From NCBI GenBank assembly GCA_033398695.1, contig CM065802.1:142958096-143022095 (forward strand): a stretch of DNA of 64,000 bases. The letters run 5' to 3'. Made by a program: the position numbers and the translations under genes. Position 1 is the stretch's first letter. Each line of letters begins with the position of its first letter. The notes under the pieces are model-generated. The model did not search any database. It worked only from the letters and a program-made list of their open reading frames with translations, and was not told where the DNA came from. Origin of the DNA: Orobanche coerulescens (Eukaryota; Streptophyta; Magnoliopsida; Lamiales; Orobanchaceae). Below, piece after piece: positions 1-11,308 of this stretch.

Positions 1-85
1 TGATATGTTGACCTCCGTCACTCTTTATTAGTAGGAGCACAGTTGTCTTTTTGGAATATTGTGGGTTCCGAAATAAATAGCAAAA

Positions 86-178
86 TATGTGCTGGTGTGT
101 GTGCTTGTGTGATGCGTGTGTGTGTGTCTATGTGCTGGTGTGCCTCTGTGTGCTGATGTATGTATGTATGTGTGTGCG
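86..178. repeat. GT-rich simple repeat, target of G1
   Basis: Irregular run of TG/GTGTGC steps with TATG interruptions. The gypsy element G1 begins right after it, and its 5-base target duplication GTGCG (174-178) comes from this repeat. Bases 1-85 show nothing I recognise. An open frame across the repeat is low-complexity and was not called as a gene. Confidence 0.8.
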
Positions 179-343
179 TGTAATACCCGAGATCTTTATT
201 CCGGATTCGTTGGGTTTTCTGGGTTTATCGGATTGTCATTGTCCTCATCGTAGGAATTTCGTGCCATGTTTGGTTGTGCCTTGTTAGGACATGTGTTTGG
301 AGGCATTTCGGATCACTTTGTGAGTTTTTGAGTTTTTGTGGTG

Positions 344-715
344 TAGCGCACGCTAATGCTTGAGGCATAGCGCACGCTACTGTGTGGTGTTTAGCGCACG
401 CTACTGAATGTGTAGCGCACGCTAACTGGCAGTCCCGAGGCAGTCCAGTAGCTACTGGACTGGGACTGGAGCTTTGTTAGCGCACGCTAAGGCCGATAAC
501 TAGCGGACGCTATCGACTGCTTAGCGCACGCTCTCTCTTATTTCTAGCGCATGCTACCCGGTAGGTGCGATTGTCGAGAGCTCTTTGGGTGGTTTTGTGA
601 CCGTTAGCGCACGCTCTGACTTTTAGCTAGCGCACGCTAACTGTGTTATAGGCGGTTTCTCTGGAGCGTTGACCCCGTTAGCGCACGCTAATGCAGGGTG
701 TTTAGCGCGCGCTAA
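344..715 (+). promoter_or_regulatory. Array of TTAGCGCACGCTAA palindromes in G1 5' LTR
   Basis: About a dozen copies of a 12-14-base inverted repeat, TTAGCG-CA-CGCTAA, sit in 370 bases: near 344, 368, 392, 413, 477, 501 (variant), 521 (partial), 545 (variant), 604 (partial), 628, 678 and 702 (CG spacer). The flanking bases differ from copy to copy, so this is not a plain tandem repeat. The array stops 12 bases before the TATA box. Position and regular reuse suggest transcription factor sites; the binding protein is unknown. Two further copies lie in the leader at 3561-3598. Confidence 0.85.
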
Positions 716-726
716 TAACTGTCCAG

Positions 727-734
727 TATAAATA
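727..734 (+). promoter_or_regulatory. TATA box of G1 5' LTR
   Basis: TATAAATA directly after the palindrome array. The matching stretch of the 3' LTR near 6651 reads AGATAAATC, so the 3' LTR copy is mutated at the first bases. Confidence 0.7.
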
Positions 735-1720
735 CTTGACAGCAGCATTAAGTCGTCATTTTCCACTTTTCTCCATCCCTTCCGACGGGAGTGAGACCCA
801 GAGGCGATTAGGACCGATCTTTTTCTTCTAACTTCATCTCTGAGCAGATTTGTAGATGTTTAACAACATCTAATCGTCTTCTTGGTCCAGATCAAGGTAA
901 TCTCTTCTTAGAACCCTAGTTTCTTGAATTTAGGGTTTTTCCTTGGATTTGTGATTCTTAACCGATCTCATCCGATCAGTTGTGTATTTTTGGTTGTCTT
1001 CACCGTAATCTTCAGATTTGTTAACCGTTCATCGATTTTTTTATCGCCCGGATCAACGATTCTTGATTTCTTTGAGAATACTTAGATCCTTGTCGTTTTT
1101 AGGATCGTTTCGGATTTCGATTAGTTTTATTGATTCGTGGTGATGCTATTTTTGTAGTATTCGTGGGCTGTCGAAGTCTTGATCATTTTTGGAGGTTCGA
1201 AGGTTGCCCGATCGTGCCCGTTCGTCGTTTCGTCGCTCGTGATATCGAGGCAAGTATCTTGTCCATACGTTTCATGTTTTGTAGGCGTAATTATTGATAA
1301 ATGATTATATACGAAACCCAATGTTTAATGAATGTAAAAAGGGATCGGTATGTTCTCGATAAATGTTGTCTTTCAACGATAATTCGTGTACTTCGTGAAT
1401 ATATATGTGTTCTCGGGATATGTGTGTTGGTTTTGTATGTTGAAAAGATGTTATGACCACTTTGAGTGAGTTTAATACACCGTAATCCTTTGTCGGGGAT
1501 TACGTATTGTTATGTGTACTTGTTCGGTAAGAACGTATTGGGTGTGATATTAGTTGATACTCCTTTGAAAGGAGGTTGTGATGTTTAAGTGTTGCTTGGC
1601 TTGATATTTTGCTCATTGTTATGTGATCGTTGATAGTGATGTGCCTCCGGGTAGGATTGTTGAATCTCCGGGATCCATACTTGCTAGTATGGGTCGGGCG
1701 TGACCGTAGGGTTATCCAAT

Positions 1721-1990
1721 CCGGGTATGTCTTGCGGGGACTCCGAGGTTCGGGGCTTGCTAGCCGATGCCGAGATAACTTGTGGGTTATCATCGGGTAT
1801 GTCTTGCGGGGACTCCGAGGTTCGTGGCTTGTTAGCCGATCGGGATAACTTATGGTTGTGGTATGGAATGGTTGTATTTGTTGTCACGAGGACATGTGAT
1901 TTGGTATGGTTTCCTATTGGGTTATTGACTCGGGTATGTTCTACGGGGGCATCTGAGGTTCGTGGCTTGTTAGCACGGGACGCGAATAAT
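1721..1990 (+). repeat. Degenerate 60-73-base tandem units in G1 LTR
   Basis: Units starting CGGGTATGTCTTGCGGGG at 1721 and 1794, with a more diverged third unit near 1929. The same units occur in the 3' LTR near 7646, 7719 and 7861. They lie downstream of the TATA box, in the R/U5 part. Confidence 0.75.
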
Positions 1991-2787
1991 CCTTAGGAAC
2001 ATGTGTTATGTGATTCGGGTCGTGGACCCTGTGGCTTATGATTTGGGTCTTGGACCCCGTTTGTTGTGAATTGGGTTGTGAAACCGCGTTTTATTATTGG
2101 AATCGTATTTTGGAAAGACGATTTTGGGCCGTGCCCCCAAGTGTTTTCGTAAGACTTGAGAATTCCTTATTTCCAAATGTTTTCAAACTCCCGATATTAT
2201 AAAATGTTTTGTAAGAGATACATGGTATTATTTCCTACCCTTTTTATAAACCAAACTGTTTTGATTAAGTGAATTATCTCGGGAAATATATTCAAGATTA
2301 TTATATTCTTGAAGCACGTTGTGTATGGCTTGTACTTCTGTTTTATACTTGCACTAGCAAAACAGTGGAGTTTTGCTAACCCCCGAGTATTCGGGGGGTG
2401 GATGTCTGTATTGCGTCCAGGTACTTGCAGGTAGCTGGGGAGCGAATCACAGGATCGATACGAAGGATGATGGGAGACGAAGATACTAATCACGTGAAGA
2501 CCAATTGTAGAGTCGTGTTGGTTATCCCTCCGATGTGTTGTTAACCCGATTTATGGGATTTGTATTTGTATTTCAGCCCCTGCGTGGGAATGAGTTTTGG
2601 GAAAGAATCTTGTACGTAATGTTGTGTATTGTGTTATGGTAAAAGACCAAATCGGTCTAATGGTCCTTTACGTAGCCATGTCGGCATGTGAAGTGATGCA
2701 TTGTCTTGTATTTAGTCTGGTAGATCCTCGTGGAGAGGGTCTGCGGCGCTGTAATATTCCCGAGTGGTTTGGGGGTGTTACAGAATA

Positions 2788-2799
2788 TGGTATCAGAGC
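2788..2799 (+). other. Primer binding site of G1 (tRNA-iMet)
   Basis: TGGTATCAGAGC, the complement of the 3' end of plant initiator tRNA-Met, five bases after the LTR end at 2782. It marks where minus-strand DNA synthesis starts. Confidence 0.9.
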
Positions 2800-3560
2800 T
2801 TAGGTTGAGGAAACCTAGGCTGTCGGGTTGAGTTGTGTGTTGTCGGGTCTTGTCTTGTCAGATTTGGTCTGACTGAGTGGTGTCGCGGCGCGTCGTCTGA
2901 GTTGTCGGTCGTGATTAGTATCGAGGCGCAACCATCATCTTCGTGCGATCTGTGGATGTAAGTCTCCCTACTTTGTTGTGTCTCGTATTATACGAGTTTA
3001 TGTGATTCTATGTTATTATGTGGAGTTTAATTGTGCCTCGTGAATACTTACTCCATACTTGTTTGATTCTCGTATTGTGTTGGAATAAAGAGTAGTACCG
3101 GTATGTATGTATATATATATTTACATCTTTGTGTAAATCGTTTTTACAGGAGTGATGTTTTGGATTGGTTACTCAATAAAAGTTTATCAATGTGGTATTT
3201 CAAGTTCAAATGTTTTGGGGAAGTCACGTAAATTCTATTTAAAAATATCCTTCGAGGAGGAAAAATGATATGATTTTCGTATGATGACCTCGAGATCAAA
3301 GATTTTGAGAATTCAAACTACACATATTATATTTTCATCTTGCATTGAAAATTTTCAAAATTTGATTTTAAATGCTTAAACGAGGTCTATCAATAGTTTA
3401 CTTGAGACGTGACTTTCGCCTTCAACTTTTTTGGTTAAACGATATATAGTGAGAATGTAAATTATTGGCGTTTGGATTCATATGTTGTTGTTTATTTGTA
3501 ACCTTCGGCTTTTGGCATTATTTGGTATATGTTCATGAATGTGTTGCTGGATGAGAATAG

Positions 3561-3598
3561 CTAGCGCGCGCTAACGTGGCATGGCTAACGCACGCTAA
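3561..3598 (+). promoter_or_regulatory. Two internal copies of the G1 LTR palindrome
   Basis: CTAGCGCGCGCTAA at 3561-3574 and CTAACGCACGCTAA at 3585-3598, in the untranslated leader 740 bases before gag. They match the LTR motif and are the only copies outside the LTRs of G1. Confidence 0.7.
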
Positions 3599-4334
3599 GT
3601 CTCGGTTAAATCATACCTTAATCGGTCTGAGCAGAAGCTCGGAAACTACATTCTGGCCGTAAGTCTAACTTTTGCGATTGTTAGGCTGACCATTTGAGAT
3701 CGTACTCTATATGTGTTGTTCATGAATAACAATTGTTGTGTGTGGTTATGTGTAACTTGAACTGTGTTCTTGTCCGCTGCGTGTGTAAATTTCAAAATGA
3801 CTTTTTGGGTACTTTTACCAAATAGTGTGTGTTTCAAAATGACCTTTCGGGTTTGTAAATTTGAATTATTTCGTTGACCCTTTGTCCTAACTCTTTTGTC
3901 GGATGACTTAACATATATTTTGAAACTATTGAGTTTCCGCGTCTACGCCTTGTAATTTCAAATGGTATTTGATGATGGTATTTGGTATTTGGAAAATGAC
4001 TTTTGGGGAGTATTTGGAAAGTATTACCGTCATCGGCCTTTTTGGCATTTTGGAACGTTTTTGAAAATGGTTTTCAACTTGGTGAGTTCCGGCGCGGAAA
4101 CCGTACAGAAAATGATTTTGATATAATGGATGATTTCAATTTCATTGCATTTATAAATCGCATAACAACGGCATTATAAATGAAGATTTTTGGTATAATA
4201 GTTTGTATATTGTGCTCTAGCTGAAATTAAATGGTAATCTGTATATGATTTAATGATGTTGGATTAAAGACAGAGATGTGAATATCTTGCTAGTAGTTAT
4301 GATCTTTCGTTACCCTAGGTTGTTGTTTGTTAGT

Positions 4335-5358
4335 ATGCCGAGGGGCAGAGGTCGTGGTCGTAACCGTGGTGCTGATGGCCACGGGGATCAGATGCGGAAT
4401 CGAGAAAATGCCGCTGGGAATGATTTTAGTTTGGGTGTTGCTACTATATTGCAACAAGTAGCGACTCAGATGACTCAGTTGACCCAGGTGGTTCAACGTA
4501 GCATTGACGCGAGTCAGAACGTTGGTGTAAATCAATGGCTTCGCGAGGTAGTTCGTATGAATCCCCCTCGATTCGCGGTCTTTGCGGATGCGTTGGGCTG
4601 GGATGGTTGGATTTTCCAGTTGGGAAAGATTTTCGAGGCTGTAGGATGTCCTGAAGAGCGGAAGGTACCTATTGCTCAGTACCTTCTCGACAAAGATGCC
4701 GCTAATTGGTGGGAAGCTGTTAAACCTCGTGATCGTGATGTCACGTGGGCGGAGTTCCAGGCATTTATGGAAGATGAGTTCTGTCCGAAGACGATCAGAG
4801 AGCAGAAGATTCGCGAATTCTACTTGTCAGAACCGCAAGATATATCAGTGTCGCAAGCTATCATTGATTATAGCAAACAACTCAGTTATGTGCGAGATCG
4901 GGTGAGAACCGAGGAAGAGAGGATCCTTCACTTTTGACAGACGAATGAAGCCGGATATTCGTGTGTATATGTCGGGATTCAATTGCACCTCGTTGAGGGA
5001 CTATCAAGATCGAGCATTAGCCCGTGAACTAGCTTCGTTATCGTCGGAGCGTGTGCCCGAGTCGAAGAAGCAGAGGAAGTCCGATGACCGTGTGGACGGT
5101 GCAGGAGTTGGTGTTTCTAGTTTTCAATGTCGTAGCCTTTCCGCTGTGAAGCTCCATCGCTCGATGCGTGGAACTGAGAGTTCCAAGTCGTCTGCTCTGA
5201 CTCCTGGTAAAGCCAGGAGATGTTTTAACTGTAATGGGGCGGGACATGTTCGTGCACATTGTCCTTCTCCGCCAGTAACATGTTACAAGTGCGGACTCGA
5301 GGGACACCGAGTTCAGTTTTGCGAGATGGTTACCGAGCCTTTCGAGGCACGGACTTGA
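4335..5358 (+). pseudogene. gag of G1, frameshifted
   Basis: Encodes the capsid/nucleocapsid protein of a gypsy element. The start is taken as ATG 4335 because a basic Arg/Gly-rich N-terminus begins there and a splice acceptor lies just before it. The first part carries a Retrotrans_gag-like region with the typical YLLDKDAANWWEAV stretch. A one-base change in the T run at 4932-4935 brings a stop at 4935-4937; the frame continues from about 4939 and ends at 5358. The second part ends with two CCHC zinc knuckles, CFNCNGAGHVRAHC and CYKCGLEGHRVQFC, about residues 93-106 and 113-126 of that part. No pol follows. Whether the shift is damage or programmed frameshifting cannot be told here; damage is more likely as it lies within gag. 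Confidence 0.85.
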
Positions 5359-6114
5359 GCATTGATAATAGGATCGACTCCGAGTAATTCCTGAGGGGCG
5401 TGGTCTATCAGTTGTATGTTGAGTTATTTTCCTTGCTTTGTTGTTTCGAAATTCGGAGATTGACTTCTTTTATTTGAAGTGGATCGGATTTTGAACTCTG
5501 TACTCTCGACTCTGTCGAATCGTTTATATTCGTTGATATTTTCTGAACTTGTCCCGTCTTGTGCTTTTGTTGATCGATCGAGTTGTGGTATTGTTTTAGA
5601 ATAACCCGTTTGTCGTTGTGACCTTCCAATTGCTATTTCATTTCCTGTGGATCCCATGTGAATGCACATCTTATTGTCTTCACCGGATCGTATATTGTTT
5701 TGAGTCGAGATGTGAACTTTGGGGTTGTTGTTTTGAGTATTATTGTTCGTCATGATTCGAACATGACTGATTGACTTTTGTGCCTCGATCATTGTAATTC
5801 AATCGTTTGATTGTTCGGTTTTTGTTGATCTCGTTTCGTGATTGTTGAGCGTTAGGACTCCATCGTAATTTCCTTAAGTTCAGGAAATTAGTTTTGTGTC
5901 CGATCTTTCAACCTTCAATGTGGAATTTCGTATTGGTTCAGCGTATAGCTCGTGTTTTGGTTGATGTACTGTTGAATTGTTCTACCGTATTGATTTCCGT
6001 TCGTTGTGTTTTGTTATTTCGGCAACGGATATCGTGTGTTATCTGAGTTTGTCTTGTGTCGTTCGTTTTATGTTTCAAGTTTCGGGGACGAAACTTCTTT
6101 TAAGAGGGGTAGAA
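5359..6114 (+). other. Non-coding 3' region and polypurine tract of G1
   Basis: The 740 bases after gag hold no recognisable pol remnant on either strand. The polypurine tract AAGAGGGGTAGAA (6102-6114) directly abuts the 3' LTR and would prime plus-strand synthesis. Confidence 0.75.
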
Positions 6115-8709
6115 TGTAATACCCGAGATCTTTATTCTGGATTCGTTGGGTTTTCTGGGTTTATCGGATTGTCATTGTCCTCATCGTAGGAATTTCGTGC
6201 CATGTTTGGTTGTGCCTTGTTAGGACATGTGTTTGGAGGCATTTCGGATCACTTTGTGAGTTTTTTGAGTTTTTGTGGTGTAGCGCACGCTAATGCTTGA
6301 GGCATAGCGCACGCTACTGCGTGGTGTTTAGCGCACGCTACTGAATGTGTAGCGCACGCTAACCGGCGATCCGTAGCCAAAGAGCTACCGGATCGGGATC
6401 GAGCTTTGTTAGCGCACGCTAAGGCCGATAGCTAGCGCACGCTATCGGCCGCTTAGCGCACGCTCTCTCTTATTTCTAGCGCACGCTACGGTAGGTGCGA
6501 TTACATCCGGGCTCTGGATGGTTTTGTGACCCGTTAGCGCACGCTTCTGACTTTTAGCTAGCGACGCTAAGCGTATTATAGGCGGTTTCTGGAGCGGAGA
6601 CCCGTTAGCGCACGCTAATGCAGGGTGTTTAGCGCGCGCTAATAACTGTCCAAGATAAATCTTGGGACAGCGGCATTAAGTCGTCATTTTCCACTTTTCT
6701 CCATCCCTTCCGACGGGAGTGAGATCCAGAGGCGATTAGGACCGATCTTTTCTTCTAACTTCATCTCTGAGCAGATTAGAAGATTTTTAACAACATCTAA
6801 TCGTCTTCTAGGTCCAGATCAAGGTAATCTCTTCTTAGAACCCTAGTTTCTTGAATTTAGGGTTTTTCCTTGGATTTGTGATTCTTAACCGATCTCATCC
6901 GATCAGTTGTGTATTTTTGGTTGTCTTCACCGTAATCTTCAGATTTTGTTAACCGTTCATCGATTTTTTATCGCCCGGATCAACGATTCTTGATTTCTTT
7001 GAGAATACTTCGATCCTTGTCGTTTTTAGGATCGTTTCGGATTTCGATTAGTGTTATTGATTCGTGGTGATGCTATTTTTGTAGTATTCGTGGGCTGTCA
7101 AAGTCTTGATCATTTTTGGAGGTTCGAAGGTTGCCCGATCGTGCCCATTCGTCGTTTCGTCGCTCGTGATATCGAGGCAAGTATCTTGTCCATACGTTTC
7201 ATGTTTCGTAGGCGTAATTATTGATAAATGATTATATACGAAACCCAATGTTTAATGAATGTAAAAAGGGATCGGTATGTTATCGATAAATGTTGTCTTT
7301 CAACGATAATTCGTGTACTTCGTGAATATATGTGTTCTCGGGATATGTGTGTTGGTTTTGTATGTTGAAAAGATGCTATGACCACTTTGAGTGAGTTTAA
7401 TAGACCGTAATCCTTTGTCGGGGATTACGTATTGTTATGTGTACTTGTTCGGTAAGAACGTATTGGGTGTGATATTAGTTGATACTCCTTTGAAAGGAGG
7501 TTGTGATGTTTAAGTGTTGCTTGGCTTGATATTTTGCTCATTGTTATGTGATCGTTGATAGTGATGTGCCTCCGGGTAGGATTGTTGAATCTCCAGGATC
7601 CATACTTGCTAGTATGGGTCGGGCGTGACCGTAGGGTTATCCAATCCGAGTATGTCTTGCGGGGACTCCGAGGTTCGGGGCTTGCTAGCCCGATGCCGAG
7701 ATAACTTGTGGGTTATCATCGGGTATGTCTTGCGGGAACTCCGAGGTTCGTGGCTTGTTAGCCCGATGCCGGGATAACTTATGTTTGTGGTATGGAATGG
7801 TTCCGTGACTGTTGTCACGAGGACATGTGATTTGGTATGGTTTCCTATTGGGTTATTGACTCGGGTATGTTCTACGGGGGCATCTGAGGTTCGTGGCTTG
7901 TTAGCACGGGACGCGAATAATCCTTAGGAACATGTGTTATGTGATTCGGGTCGTGGACCCTGTGGCTTATGATTTGGGTCTTGGACCCCGTTTGTTGTGA
8001 ATTGGGTTGTGAAACCGCGTTTTATTATTGGAATCGTATTTTGGAAAGACGATTTTGGGCCGTGCCCCCAAGTGTTTTTGAAAGACTTGAGAATTCCTTA
8101 TTTCCAAATGTTTTCAAACTCCCGATATTATAAAATGTTTTGTAAGAGATACATGGTATTATTTCCTACCCTTTTTATAAACCAAACTGTTATGATTAAG
8201 TGAATTATCTCGGGAAATATATTCAAGATTATTATATTCTTGAAGCACGTTGTGTATGGCTTGTACTTCTGTTTTATACTTGCACTAGCAAAACGGTGGA
8301 GTTTGCTAACCCCGAGTATTCGGGGTGGATGTCTGTATTGCGTCCAGGTACTTGCAGGTAGCTGGGGAGCGAATCACAGGATCGATACGAAGGATGATGG
8401 GAGACGAAGATACTAATCACGTGAAGACCAATTGTAGAGTCGTGTTGGTTATCCCTCCGATGTGTTGTTACCCCGATTTATGGGATTTGTATTTGTATTT
8501 CAGCCCCTGCGTGGGAATGAGTTTTGGGAAAGAATCTTGTACGTAATGTTGTGTATTGTGTTATGGTAAAAGACCAAATCGGTCTAATGGTCCTTTACGT
8601 AGACATGTCGGCATGTGAAGTGATGCATTGTCTTGTATTTAGTCTGGTAGATCCTCGTGGAGAGGGTCTGCGGCGCTGTAATATTCCCAAGTGGTTTGGG
8701 GGTGTTACA
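6115..8709 (+). repeat. 3' LTR of G1
   Basis: Matches the 5' LTR throughout, with scattered substitutions and small indels. It ends TGTTACA and is followed by the GTGCG duplication at 8710-8714. Confidence 0.95.
6281..6642 (+). promoter_or_regulatory. Palindrome array in G1 3' LTR
   Basis: Same array as at 344-715. One variant copy of the 5' LTR (TAGCGGACGCTA) is consensus here, another has lost a base (TAGCGACGCTA). Spacers between copies changed more than the motif cores in places, for example after 6361. Confidence 0.8.
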
Positions 8710-9849
8710 GTGCGCACGTTCTATTACAAAATATTTCGGCCAAAAAAACTAATTGCAACACCATTGATTAGCATGGTATGTTGCAAAATATTCTGCCCAT
8801 CTGTTAATAGTCATCCTCTTCGATTTTATCATCATTTCCATTCCCTTTTCTTCAAGAGAGCGGGATAGAGAAAAGATAGTGTCCGTCTAAATAACAGGTC
8901 CTGAATACTAACTCAGCTGTTTAATTACTTATAATGATGCTGCGCACCTCTACCTAGAGCATTTACTGTTCTGGACAGTTGTGGACGAATGAGCCGGCAA
9001 TCTTCTGACCAGGATTTCTTAATATTAAAAATGTACTTTTTTTACGATCAGCGCTACAGGTTCCTTCTTTGTTACCTTTTCATAATTACTACTCTTTCTC
9101 AGCGTTAGCTATTGCTGGTAGCTTCGGTTCTGTTGTTGCAGTTGCTGTCCCTATTTTGTTTGGTATTACTTGCTGTTTCGCTTGCTGCGGCCTATTTTAG
9201 TGCTGACTTGTTGACTTCATTTTTCAGGGTGGCTCTTGCTTTCTTATTAATTAAAACTCAAACAAATTAAAACCTTAAAATCCAAAACAGTACTAATCTT
9301 GCGCTGCCAGGACCGGAAGTGTCCCTCGGATCTTTGTCAAGAGCTTGAGGATCCCGGTTTTAATTTAAAGGAGTTCTAATCTCAAAATTCAAATCCAGCC
9401 CCTGATTTTGACTCTCATCACTGATCTTTGTGCCTCTCAGATTTCTTTGTTTGCAATGAGTTCTTTTGGGGTTTTAATTATTGCACCCTCGGATAATGTT
9501 TGGGGAGGTTGCTTAGCGCTGCAAGCTCGTTTTCTCTTAACATATGGACTGCCCGATTTACTACAGCATTTAATGTTTTCTACATTTACCTGTTCATGAT
9601 TTCTACTCTTTTTCTGTTTATAATTACCATCCTTTTTAAATCGTAGTTTCCGACTGGACATTGCTTGCTGTTTATATCGATGTTTTCTAATAATGTTTTG
9701 TTGTATTTCCTTGGCCAATACATACTCCTCATATACAATAGACATCATCCTCACAGCAGCCAGGACGAACCCACCCTATTATTAAATTCTAAAAAAAGAT
9801 TCAACATCGAAATGGGCACCACCGTGCATCGCACGGTGGCCAGCCCTAG
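8710..9849 (+). mobile_element. Probable 3' part of a Helitron
   Basis: The segment ends at 9819-9849 with a 9-base stem (CCACCGTGC / GCACGGTGG) and three-base loop ATC, then a short spacer, CTAG, and a T. That is the usual 3' terminus of plant Helitrons: hairpin, CTRR, insertion before T. I found no TC-type 5' end in 8710-9819, so it may lie left of the window with G1 inserted inside. The rest of the segment is non-coding as far as I can see; no Rep/helicase sequence is present, so it would be non-autonomous. Confidence 0.5.
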
Positions 9850-11130
9850 TATATATATATATATAACATACATATACTGATATAAAACAACACACACGCT
9901 TCAGACAACTAGGATTTTGCAGAGATGTAATAAATATATCAAGGTAATTACCTCGGTAATCTCTCGCGAATACTCCGAAGAACACGGTCGATTCGAAAAC
10001 TCCGGAACCCAATTAAAACAACGAACGAAAGGTTTCAATGCAAGCTCTTCACAGGGAACTCGACCTTAATATCATATTATCATTCAAACAACAATTACAC
10101 AAGGAGAAATATCGTAGAACGCCCGAATTCCCTCTACGACATTTTACCGAACACCTTTGAAGGCGTCAATTAGAAACTCAACAAAACGACGAATCTCTAG
10201 TAATAAAACCATGGTATAATGATGAAATTGGTAGAATACTACGTAATCGTCGATAATCCATCACTAGTCTAAGCTAATTCGGATTAAACGGATAACATCG
10301 CTCAAAAATTCTAATTTACCCAAAACTAAAATTTAAGGAAACTTACCCTGATTCGGACGATCGGACAATATCACGGGATGATTAATCGACATTAGGAAGA
10401 ACCTCATGGATTTATTCTTTCCTACGATGACTTCGCGCTCTCCAAGCCCCAGCCTCGGAAGGAAATAAGGTGAAATGAGAAAACCTGTATAAACATGACT
10501 GCTCAGTCATATTTATACCGGCGGGATGCACGAGCAGTCACGCGTGAGTAGCCGGTCGTGCGTGCGTCAAAAACATATCCTAGAAACTTCCGGACACACA
10601 TGAGCATGATGCTCGGGCGTCCGGTCGTGTGCCGATCGTGCACTGCAATGCCAGGCCTCTGCCGCACCACATGAGCACCACACACGAGCACCGCTCGTGT
10701 GCGCCTGCTCCAAGTAGCCCAGTGCCGCACGAGCATAGGTCTGTCCGCCTTGATCGTGCGCGGGTGGTAGGCACTACCCCACTCTGCTTGCTCCGCATGA
10801 TTTCCGCACGAGCACCTGCCCGTGTGGGCTTCTAGTGCACACTTGGTTGGTTCCTGCCGCACCTTGCCGGCCAGCGCCCAACCGCTATGACTCGACGACT
10901 CGATCCTCCAAAATCGCACGAAAACAGACATGACAAAACACTCAATAGGAGTCTCAATCACGAATTCAAATACTAATCAAGCACCAAGAGAAGTATAGTG
11001 TAAGAAAAGAACATACGGAAAATAATAGTACTATAAATGATACATCGGCACGAACGAATCACAAAAATCGAGATATACGAAAATGGGAAAAATAGGATTA
11101 TTTTAAAAATAATCTAAATATAATCTTTAC
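9850..11130 (-). repeat. Partial gypsy-type LTR, minus strand
   Basis: Read on the minus strand this has the layout of the G1 LTR: motif array, TATA box at 10510-10517, then an untranslated stretch with a splice-donor-like CAGG|GTAAGT near 10346. A possible TGTAAA start lies near 11130. The downstream end is cut at 9850 by the Helitron-like terminus. The family is different from G1. Boundaries are inferred; no internal region or second LTR is visible. Confidence 0.4.
10509..10830 (-). promoter_or_regulatory. CACGAGC/GCTCGTG motif array with TATA box, minus strand
   Basis: Repeats of GCACGAGC or its complement GCTCGTGC lie near 10528, 10620, 10683-10699 (inverted pair CACGAGC-ACC-GCTCGTG), 10727, 10752 and 10806, with looser variants between. 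The minus-strand TATAAAT lies at its proximal end. The long open frames across this GC-rich stretch are read as by-products of the repeats. Confidence 0.55.
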
Positions 11131-11308
11131 ACAATAATGTCTTTTACTAATTTCGAATAACCAGAAACATGGATTGGTCATTAGTATTTTATAATATAGT
11201 ACAATGTATTACTGTAGTTATTTATGAAACTAATATTTTGATTTAAAATAACATGTAACATTATCATATTCGTCTACTCAAAATGGTCATCACTTTTGAT
11301 ACAATTTA

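Larger units (their letters stand above)
179..2782 (+). repeat. 5' LTR of G1
   Basis: 2,604 bases, TG...CA ends. It holds a U3 with a palindrome array, a TATA box at 727, a splice-donor-like site at 896/897 and about 2 kb of downstream sequence with internal tandem repeats. The 3' copy lies at 6115-8709. Open frames inside the LTR are short and not conserved in type, so none is called as coding. Confidence 0.95.
897..4333 (+). other. Predicted leader intron of G1 gag mRNA
   Basis: A donor GATCAAG|GTAATC lies 170 bases after the TATA box, and a pyrimidine-rich acceptor ending TTTGTTAG lies at 4333, two bases before the gag ATG at 4335. Splicing would remove the rest of the LTR, the primer site and all upstream ATGs. 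The arrangement is inferred from splice consensus only. The stretch 2800-4334 has no coding sequence that I can support. Confidence 0.4.
179..8709 (+). mobile_element. G1: gypsy-type LTR retrotransposon with gag only
   Basis: Complete element bounded by two direct LTRs (179-2782 and 6115-8709), both starting TGTAATACCC and ending TGTTACA, with a perfect 5-base duplication GTGCG at 174-178 and 8710-8714. It has a primer site matching initiator tRNA-Met, a gag reading frame with two zinc knuckles and a polypurine tract. No protease, reverse transcriptase, RNase H or integrase is present in the 3.3-kb internal region, so mobility would need enzymes from another element. The gag style (Retrotrans_gag domain plus CCHC) fits Ty3/gypsy; the lineage is inferred, possibly near Tekay. 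The LTRs are nearly identical by eye, with small indels, so insertion looks recent. Confidence 0.93.

Noticed and set aside
87..287. Cys/Val-rich open frame
   Set aside because: It is the translation of the GT-rich repeat and crosses the G1 LTR boundary.
344..715. CRISPR-like array
   Set aside because: Repeats are 12-14 bases with spacers of irregular length, inside a plant LTR; not CRISPR.
8710..9800. Helitron 5' end
   Set aside because: Several TCT-rich starts were considered, but none is preceded by A and followed by a typical TC...CTAYTA pattern.
10503..10961. Open frame of 152 codons on the minus strand with a Trp/Arg-rich product
   Set aside because: It lies in the GC-rich motif array upstream of the LTR TATA box; other frames are open too, and the product resembles no family I know.
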